Below, one piece after another: positions 38,024-45,701 of a stretch of DNA of 45,701 nt (the first letter of the stretch is position 1; every line of letters starts with the position of its first letter). The stretch comes from Verrucomicrobiales bacterium (lineage in GTDB: Bacteria > Verrucomicrobiota > Verrucomicrobiia > Limisphaerales > JAQGOV01), in NCBI GenBank assembly GCA_028293425.1, contig JAQGOV010000105.1, positions 1 through 45,701 of the forward strand, read 5' to 3'. The notes under the pieces are model-generated. The model saw nothing but the letters and a program-made list of their open reading frames with translations. It ran no database searches and was not told the DNA's origin. Both the position numbers and the translations under genes were made by a program.

Positions 38024-40333
38024 TCAACGCATCGCTCGCGCAATGCTATTCCACCAAAGGTCATGTAACTCGGCCAGGTTCCAAACCAATTCCTGGCCCG
38101 CTACTTTGATCTTCAGATTTGTGCCACCCACCGTGCCCAGTCTCGTGGCGCTCACACCCATCAGTTTCGTCCGCTCAACCACTTTTACCGCATCCAACGG
38201 CTTCACTGAAATCACAACGCGATTTTGGCTTTCACCGAACAAAGCCGCATCCACTCTTTTAGCCGACAAACCAGCCAAATCGCCCAAATCAATCTCTGCA
38301 CCAATCAACCGCGGAGTTTCACGTGCAATCTGCTGTGAGATGGACGATTCCGCAAGGGCCACCCCCAAACCTCCCTCGCTGCAATCATGCGCGCTCTTGA
38401 CCAGACCGGACTGAATGAGGCCAAGCAATGTCGTATGCAGCGTTTTGGCCTTTTCCAGGTCCATGGGCGGTGGGTTCCCTGTCTTTTTCCCATGCACCAC
38501 CTGCAGAAAAGCGCTTCCACCCAAGCCCTGAAGTGAATCAGTTGAATTCACTAGGTCTCCGAGCAGAATGATCACGTCGCCTTCATCCTTAAACCATTGC
38601 GTCGTGATGTGCTCGGGTTTCTCAACAATCCCTACCACCGCCACAGTCGGGGTAGGATCGATCGGCCCCGCCGGGCTTTGGTTATAAAGCGAGCAATTGC
38701 CACCGGTGACCGGCGCATTAAACGCTTTGCACGCTTCTGCCAGGCCGCGCACGCTCTCCTTAAGCTGATAGAAAAGCTCCGGCTTATGCGGATTCGCAAA
38801 ATTGAGGTTATCCGTCACTCCCAGCGGGCTGGCGCCGGAACACGCGAGATTGCGGCAAGCTTCGGCCACCGCGATTTTGCTCCCTTCGTAAGGGTCCAGG
38901 TAAACATACACCGCGTTGCAATCCACCGTCATCGCGATGTATTTATCGGGGACGGGCTTGCCATTGGAGGATTCAGGCAGCGAATCGCTCTTGATCCGGA
39001 TGACCGCGGCATCACTGCCCGGGCAGACCGCCGAACCATCGCGCACCATGTGATCGTACTGCCGATAAACCCAGTTCTTCGACGCAATCGTCGGCCAAGC
39101 CAAAAGCGCTTTGAGATTTTCCGCGGCGTTGCTCGTATCCTGCACACCTTCCAAGGTGAACGAACGCACTTCTTTGAAATACGCAGGTTCCTGGGACTCG
39201 CGGTGGTAAATGGGCGCTTCATCCGCCAGCTTCTTCGCGGGCACATCGGCCACCACTTTGCCGTGATGTTTTACCACCATCTGCCCGGTATCTGTTACGA
39301 AACCGACCTCTGCCCAAGGCAAATCCCATTTATCAAAAATCCGCTTCACTTCCTCTTCCCGGCCCTTCTTCACGATGATCAGCATGCGCTCCTGGGATTC
39401 GGAGAGCATAATCTCGTAGGAAGTCATGTTCGGCCCCCGTTGCGGGACCTTGTCCAGTTCGATCTCAATCCCTGTTCCAGCGCGTGCCGCCGTCTCGCAC
39501 GTGGAACACGTCAACCCGGCCGCCCCCATATCCTGGATGCCTGCTACGGCGTCCGTTGCCAGCAATTCCAGGCAAGCTTCGCAAACCAGCTTCTCCATGA
39601 ACGGATCGCCCACCTGCACCGCTCCACGCTGTTGCTCAGACGATTCCTCGGTCAAATCCTGCGAAGCGAATGCCGCGCCCGCCAAACCATCGCGACCAGT
39701 CGCTGGCCCAACGTAGAAAACCGGGTTCCCCACGCCTTTGGCCGCACCGCGAGCAATCTGATCGTGACGCAGCACGCCCAGGCAGAAAGCGTTTACCAAG
39801 GGGTTGCCTTCGTACGATTTATCGAAATAAACCTCGCCTGCCACGGTCGGAATGCCGAAGCAATTGCCATAATGCGCAATCCCGCTCACCACGCCGCTGA
39901 AAAGCCGTCGCACTTCCGGATTCGAAAGCTCGCCAAAGCGTAAGGAATTCAGCGCCGCCACCGGACGCGCACCCATCGTAAAAATATCCCGGATAATCCC
40001 ACCCACGCCCGTGGCCGCACCCTGGAAAGGCTCCACCGCGCTCGGATGATTATGCGATTCGATTTTAAAAGCGATCGCCAGGTTGTCCCCAATGTCGATG
40101 ATGCCCGCGTTTTCCTCCCCTGCCCCAACCAGGATTCTTGGAGACTTCGTCGGAAACGTTTTTAAAAGAGGACGCGTGTTTTTGTACGAGCAATGCTCGC
40201 TCCACATCACCGAGAAGATGCCCAGTTCGGTATAGGAAGGTTCGCGGCCGAGAATGTCCTTAATGCGTTGATATTCCTCAGGCGTCAGGTTGTGTTTGGC
40301 AACCAGTTCTGGTGTTATTGTAGGCTCTTGCAT
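38024..40333 (-). CDS. purL: Phosphoribosylformylglycinamidine synthase subunit
   Basis: 769 aa; [48 protein letters not shown]. Confidence 0.95.
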   Translation of the reverse strand: MQEPTITPELVAKHNLTPEEYQRIKDILGREPSYTELGIFSVMWSEHCSYKNTRPLLKTFPTKSPRILVGAGEENAGIIDIGDNLAIAFKIESHNHPSAVEPFQGAATGVGGIIRDIFTMGARPVAALNSLRFGELSNPEVRRLFSGVVSGIAHYGNCFGIPTVAGEVYFDKSYEGNPLVNAFCLGVLRHDQIARGAAKGVGNPVFYVGPATGRDGLAGAAFASQDLTEESSEQQRGAVQVGDPFMEKLVCEACLELLATDAVAGIQDMGAAGLTCSTCETAARAGTGIEIELDKVPQRGPNMTSYEIMLSESQERMLIIVKKGREEEVKRIFDKWDLPWAEVGFVTDTGQMVVKHHGKVVADVPAKKLADEAPIYHRESQEPAYFKEVRSFTLEGVQDTSNAAENLKALLAWPTIASKNWVYRQYDHMVRDGSAVCPGSDAAVIRIKSDSLPESSNGKPVPDKYIAMTVDCNAVYVYLDPYEGSKIAVAEACRNLACSGASPLGVTDNLNFANPHKPELFYQLKESVRGLAEACKAFNAPVTGGNCSLYNQSPAGPIDPTPTVAVVGIVEKPEHITTQWFKDEGDVIILLGDLVNSTDSLQGLGGSAFLQVVHGKKTGNPPPMDLEKAKTLHTTLLGLIQSGLVKSAHDCSEGGLGVALAESSISQQIARETPRLIGAEIDLGDLAGLSAKRVDAALFGESQNRVVISVKPLDAVKVVERTKLMGVSATRLGTVGGTNLKIKVAGQELVWNLAELHDLWWNSIARAMR

Positions 40334-40733
40334 CTGTTAAAACCGTTCTCAATCCACAATGCGCGCGGAAGCATGAAGCTTCTTTTGCAAAAAACAAGAA
40401 AATGCGCACTATCGCAAATTGCGACCCATAAACCTGCCGATTTCTTCCGATTTCCCTGGGCCGCGTGCATTCAATAGAGGCCGGTAAAAAGACCAGAAAA
40501 AGTCCCTTTGCGCAAGGGCCGAGGCGAGGTTTTTTTACGCGCTGGGACCGCTATGAAACAGAAAGATTTAGGGACAGAAAATCGGTGCGGTTCGGAACTT
40601 CAACAGGAGAGAACGCAACGAGCAGAGCTTACCAAGGAGATTACCGGTTTTCCCTTTTTGTTCTCAACAACTCCAGTTGGACCAACCCGATGCGCATCCC
40701 TTTGCGTTCATGAGCGTTCAACGTCCGACAACG

Positions 40734-40961
40734 TTAGGCCGCCTGAAGCATTTCGATTTTGTTAATGTGGATGAGGGGCACGTGCACCACTTGATCCACA
40801 ATCCCATCCGGCCCAACGACAGCGGCCAGCGTGATCATCGACCGTCCCGGAAGAACAAAATCCTCGTGCATAATGTCGTAGGTAGAGCCCCCGGTCACGT
40901 AAATGCGAAACGGGATAAAAGGTTTTGCTTCAAGCAGGTTCTTGAACTCTTCCGGACGCAT
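40734..40961 (-). CDS. Small hypothetical protein
   Basis: MRPEEFKNLLEAKPFIPFRIYVTGGSTYDIMHEDFVLPGRSMITLAAV...; protein-like composition; ATG start placed at codon 3 of the listed ORF. Confidence 0.65.
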   Translation of the reverse strand: MRPEEFKNLLEAKPFIPFRIYVTGGSTYDIMHEDFVLPGRSMITLAAVVGPDGIVDQVVHVPLIHINKIEMLQAA

Positions 40962-41012
40962 AACCAAAGCTTAAAAGTTTTCCAGGCTGTGTCAATGCCT
41001 CCTCGGTTTCGT

Positions 41013-41032
41013 CATTCTGGTTTCGTCATTAA
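41013..41032 (+). repeat. 20-bp direct repeat copy 1, CATTCTGGTTTCGTCATTAA
   Basis: Identical to 41918..41937. Confidence 0.85.
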
Positions 41033-41036
41033 TAAA

Positions 41037-41417
41037 CTACGCCGCCCGCTTCAGCAGGTAATTGAGCGAGATTTCTTTATCGTATAATGCACGGATCAGG
41101 AGGTTGATGCTCCGACTCGGCCGCTGTTTGCCAGTTTCCCAGCGCGTCCAGCTCTTCTCGCCCACTTGAAAAAGCTCCCCCATTTCCTTTTGGCTATATC
41201 CGTGGCGCTCGCGCAGTTCTTTGAGTTGGGCTGGTAAGAGAAGCCCCATACAGCGAGCTTTGGTGTTATCAATAATATCGTGAGCCTCTGCTGTTAGCAG
41301 CCACTCTTTAAGTTCCTCATCCCACTCAAGTGGGATCGTAACCATTACTCGCTCCGCCACTCCCGTGCCTTCGAGGTTTGGAATCAACACTTCAAATTCT
41401 TCGTTTTTAGTCTTCAT
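41037..41417 (-). CDS. Putative type II antitoxin, MqsA/XRE-like HTH
   Basis: Start at MKTKNEEFEVLIPN; LLLPAQLKELRERHGYSQKEMGELFQVGEKSWTRWETGKQRPSRS; the long listed ORF upstream is out of frame with, and overlaps, the toxin gene. Confidence 0.8.
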   Translation of the reverse strand: MKTKNEEFEVLIPNLEGTGVAERVMVTIPLEWDEELKEWLLTAEAHDIIDNTKARCMGLLLPAQLKELRERHGYSQKEMGELFQVGEKSWTRWETGKQRPSRSINLLIRALYDKEISLNYLLKRAA

Positions 41418-41433
41418 AAAACGTGCCTGTTGG

Positions 41434-41787
41434 TCATTCACAGGAAAGATTGGTGAACTGAGCCAGGTGTGCAGAGAATACAACGATACGCTTTCGATCA
41501 TTTCGCAACAGAATTTTCCCGTAGAATCGCCTGTTCTGGAATGGAAATAGAAATTCGTATGTCTCTCCTGGCGGATTATCCAGGTCGATCGGGCAGCCCG
41601 TTGCAGCGGAGGCAGACAGAAAATCTCTAATCGCTTCATACACCTCATATTTCCAAGCGAATCCAGACCCAGCTTTGTACCGATTCTCCGCATCAATGGT
41701 CCAACGAATGAGAGTTCCGGTCCCCTCAGTGGCCAGAATGGCGCACACCGTCTGCCTCCACATTTCTGGTATCTCGATTTGTGCCAT
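41434..41787 (-). CDS. Putative toxin partner of the HTH antitoxin (unnamed family; RelE/HigB-like fold guessed)
   Basis: 117 aa immediately upstream (16-bp gap) of the antitoxin; C-terminus GETYEFLFPFQNRRFYGKILLRNDRKRIVVFSAHLAQ resembles small mRNA-interferase β-sheet cores. Confidence 0.6.
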   Translation of the reverse strand: MAQIEIPEMWRQTVCAILATEGTGTLIRWTIDAENRYKAGSGFAWKYEVYEAIRDFLSASAATGCPIDLDNPPGETYEFLFPFQNRRFYGKILLRNDRKRIVVFSAHLAQFTNLSCE

Positions 41788-41830
41788 TGCGTAAACCGCT
41801 TAGTCGCCCTTTGCTCCATTCACCTGAGAA

Positions 41831-41859
41831 ATCATGGTATCAATTGATACCTCCGTCAA
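41831..41859 (-). promoter_or_regulatory. Predicted TA-module promoter: -35 TTGACG (41854..41859), 17-bp spacer, -10 CATGAT (41831..41836), with palindromic operator GGTATCAATTGATACC (41836..41851)
   Basis: Read on the minus strand; perfect 16-bp palindrome located in the spacer. Confidence 0.6.
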
Positions 41860-41917
41860 GTCATAAGCTGACTCAATTTGCCTCCCCTCGCGACTAATAA
41901 TCCGGCTCGTCATTCTC

Positions 41918-41937
41918 CATTCTGGTTTCGTCATTAA
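41918..41937 (+). repeat. 20-bp direct repeat copy 2, CATTCTGGTTTCGTCATTAA
   Basis: Identical to 41013..41032. Confidence 0.85.
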
Positions 41938-42009
41938 CCAGTCCCATCCCGACGTCACCGCAGAAAAAATCTGGCGATATTTCGGGACCTTGCGCACGCT
42001 TATTCCACC

Positions 42010-42468
42010 ATGAAAACTGTTGAAGGCTATTTTCTGATCCGGCCGGAAGACTTGCACTGGCGGCTTTCCAACATGATGAAGATTCCGAATGCGGATTTCC
42101 TGGAGCGAACCAAAAGCGAACTCCTGGGCGCACGGCTCTGGCGTATGCCGCCGCACAGTGCCAACACCCTGCATAAACACATTCGGGCCGAGGAATTTTA
42201 TTTTGTGCTGGAAGGCGTGGGCCGAATGCGGGTAGGCCAGGAAACTCTGACGGTGCCCAAGCATGGCGGCGTGCTGGTCGGACCCGGCGAGTTGCGCCAG
42301 GTGTTCAATGACACGGACGCCGACGTGCTATGGCTGATCGTCGGCGCGCCGGAAGAACCAGAATTGCTTCCGGGCGCACAGGCCGACAAGTCGGCCTTTT
42401 ATCCGGTGGATCCAAAAAAATTGCCCCCCGAGTTGGAGGGCAAGGAATGGCCGCCGAAACAGCCGTGA
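42010..42468 (+). CDS. Cupin domain-containing protein
   Basis: LHKHIRAEEFYFVLEGVGRMRVGQETLTVPKHGGVLVGPGELRQVFN; C-terminus DPKKLPPELEGKEWPPKQP. Confidence 0.9.
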   Translation: MKTVEGYFLIRPEDLHWRLSNMMKIPNADFLERTKSELLGARLWRMPPHSANTLHKHIRAEEFYFVLEGVGRMRVGQETLTVPKHGGVLVGPGELRQVFNDTDADVLWLIVGAPEEPELLPGAQADKSAFYPVDPKKLPPELEGKEWPPKQP

Positions 42469-42480
42469 ACAATCAGTGAT

Positions 42481-43014
42481 CTATACGAGCACGACAGGCG
42501 TCTCACCGAACATGGAGTGCTCCTCGGTGGGCATGGATTCGTCAGTCCCGCAGAAATCCTCGCCTCCTGACGTTTGCAGAATGGTTTGGGCGCGATTGAT
42601 TTCGTCGGTGTGTTCGGTGTGAAAAGAAATCAGCACGCTGCCTTGCTTGATTTTCCGCTGAAAGGATTTGGCTTCTGTTTCCGGGACTCCCAGCCCCATC
42701 AGGCTGCGTCCGATCCTGCTCGAGGCAGGGCCCTCGGCCCGTTTCAATGCTCGCGCAATTGGACCAGCCGCAACGTATCCAGGAACGCTTGCCTCGCCAC
42801 TCCCCTGCAACCAGGCGAGTTCACCACTAAGAGGCGTTGGGCCACTGGCAGCTACGACAGGCTCCTGTCCGACACTCGCGGCTGCATCCACCACTTCATC
42901 AGAATACAGCGCCGAAATATCGTGGTTTTGGAACCCTCGGTTTTTGAGCCAATACATCACTTTTCCGGCCTGATGTTGGGATTTAACGAGGCAGAAGATA
43001 GCTTTTCTAGACAT
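42481..43014 (-). CDS. General-stress-protein-17M/YflT-like protein with degenerate glycine-rich segment
   Basis: Start at MSRKAIFCLVKSQHQAG; SLMGLGVPETEAKSFQRKIKQGSVLISFHTEHTDEINRAQTIL. Confidence 0.65.
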   Translation of the reverse strand: MSRKAIFCLVKSQHQAGKVMYWLKNRGFQNHDISALYSDEVVDAAASVGQEPVVAASGPTPLSGELAWLQGSGEASVPGYVAAGPIARALKRAEGPASSRIGRSLMGLGVPETEAKSFQRKIKQGSVLISFHTEHTDEINRAQTILQTSGGEDFCGTDESMPTEEHSMFGETPVVLV

Positions 43015-43037
43015 AATTGTTAATTGATTTGTAGCGC

Positions 43038-44687
<1,650 letters not shown>

Positions 44688-44978
44688 TTAGTTAAGGATA
44701 GCCAGGATGTCGTCTGAGGTGACGACCTTGTAATCCTTGCCATTCAATTTGATTTCCGTGCCGCCATACTTGCTCATCAGTACGCGGTCGCCTTTTTTCA
44801 TTTCAAAAGGCACCTTCTTGCCGTCGTCATCGGTCTTGCCCGTCCCGAGCGCGATCACCACGCATTCCATCGATTTCTCCTTGGCGGTATCCGGGATAAT
44901 AATCCGGCTTTTGCTCGCTTGCTTCTCTTCAACCGGTTCCACGAGAATTCGATCACCGACGGGTCTTACATTCGTCAT
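44688..44978 (-). CDS. groES: Co-chaperonin GroES
   Basis: 96 aa; VRPVGDRILVEPVEE..., KKGDRVLMSKYGGTEIKLNGKDYKVV. Confidence 0.96.
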   Translation of the reverse strand: MTNVRPVGDRILVEPVEEKQASKSRIIIPDTAKEKSMECVVIALGTGKTDDDGKKVPFEMKKGDRVLMSKYGGTEIKLNGKDYKVVTSDDILAILN

Positions 44979-45029
44979 AATTACTTTATTACTTTCTTCG
45001 AGCTTGTTTTAGAAATAGGACGGTTTCCG

Positions 45030-45132
45030 TTTTCGCCAAAAAGGCTGGGTGGCTCGGCGCGACGTCCCGAGCATACCCTCGGCGATCTGTGACGGATGTC
45101 GCAACAACGCCAGACGGCCTTTTTCGCGAAAA
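45030..45132. other. Long inverted repeat with nested hairpins upstream of groES
   Basis: TTTTCGCCAAAAAGGC (45030..45045) versus GCCTTTTTCGCGAAAA (45117..45132), 15/16 complementary; interior GGGTgGCTCGG/CCGAGCatACCC. Confidence 0.6.
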
Positions 45133-45446
45133 CTCCCCATCCTGTAATGGTCTAGGTTTTCAACGGTTCATTCACTGTTCACTTCACCAACGGGAGCCTT
45201 CATCGTTTTAGAACGGGCTCTCAGAGGACGGCCTCTTGGAAATTTTGCGGGGTTGAGCTGGAGAGCATTCCGAAATGGGGACCACTTTGAGTGGGGTCAG
45301 TTCCCGGGCTAAATCTCTCGCGTGCTGCTGGGTCGCAGAATCGGTTCTTCAGCGGGGTTGCCCCAACTTCCGCGTCTTTGCCGTCTGTTAACTAAACACT
45401 CTGGCCTTCCCCTATGCTTAGCAAGTTATATCCGGGAATACTTTCT

Positions 45447-45510
45447 GGACCCGAAGCAATTGCCGCCGGAGTTGGAGGTCAAGGAATGGCCGCCCAAGCA
45501 GCAGGGTTGA
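45447..45510 (+). pseudogene. Remnant of a second cupin gene (3' end only)
   Basis: Translates LDPKQLPPELEVKEWPPKQQG*, close match to the cupin C-terminus at 42406..42468 (DPKKLPPELEGKEWPPKQP*); no cupin core upstream. Confidence 0.7.
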
Positions 45511-45579
45511 AGTTTGGATGACGAAATCAGGAATCTTTTTCCTTTTGCGAACTATGCCCCTTTTTGCGGCCAATCCCGC

Positions 45580-45700
45580 TTCGTCATTCGTCATTCGTCA
45601 TTCGTCATTCGTCATTCGTCATTCGTCATTCGTCATTCGTCATTCGTCATTCGTCATTCGTCATTCGTCATTCGTCATTCGTCATTCGTCATTCGTCATT
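45580..45700 (+). repeat. Heptameric tandem repeat (TTCGTCA)17
   Basis: 17 perfect copies counted from 45580 to 45698, followed by TTA at the window end. Confidence 0.95.
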
Positions 45701-45701
45701 A

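Noticed and set aside
38597-39943. 448-aa plus-strand ORF
   Set aside because: Fully antisense to purL; composition (H/R-rich, no domain) typical of GC-rich shadow ORFs
41418-41819. Long 260-aa ORF (41037..41819) as a single antitoxin protein
   Set aside because: N-terminal half is out of frame with, and overlaps, the better-supported toxin ORF 41434..41787; the HTH protein has its own ATG at 41417
45240-45430. Possible IS-related fragment (ggggaccactttgagtggggtcagttccc)
   Set aside because: No transposase ORF, no terminal inverted repeats and no target duplication recognised
45580-45700. CRISPR-like array
   Set aside because: Pure 7-bp tandem repeat with no spacers and no cas genes in the window

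Overview
This 45.7-kb window has the gene content and style of a Verrucomicrobia chromosome (Pedosphaera/Limisphaerales-like; taxonomy inferred from protein style only). It is mostly housekeeping or metabolic genes: a β-CASP MBL nuclease, glnE, thiD, a livKHMGF-type branched-chain amino-acid/urea ABC transporter, purF-purL, groES-groEL, a 1515-aa eukaryote-like glycogen debranching enzyme (GH13-like + GH133-like), PVC-type dehydrogenases, an RCC1-repeat protein and a pseudopilin. The most interesting signals are below gene level. (1) A GbsR/MarR-type regulator has two copies of one operator-like palindrome, ATTTCTGT-N4-ACAGAAAT; one is upstream of the regulator and one overlaps the start codon of the adjacent DCC-family gene. 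(2) A putative toxin-antitoxin module has a perfect 16-bp palindrome (GGTATCAATTGATACC) inside the 17-bp spacer of its predicted promoter, and the module is bracketed by a perfect 20-bp direct repeat. (3) That repeat shares its core with a (TTCGTCA)17 heptamer array at the window end, next to a decayed second cupin 3' end. (4) A roughly 100-nt inverted-repeat structure lies upstream of groES. (5) A 1-nt frameshift splits a secreted protein. No tRNA, rRNA, CRISPR array, prophage or intact IS element was recognised. No computation was run; all coordinates and alignments come from reading the sequence and the supplied ORF track.
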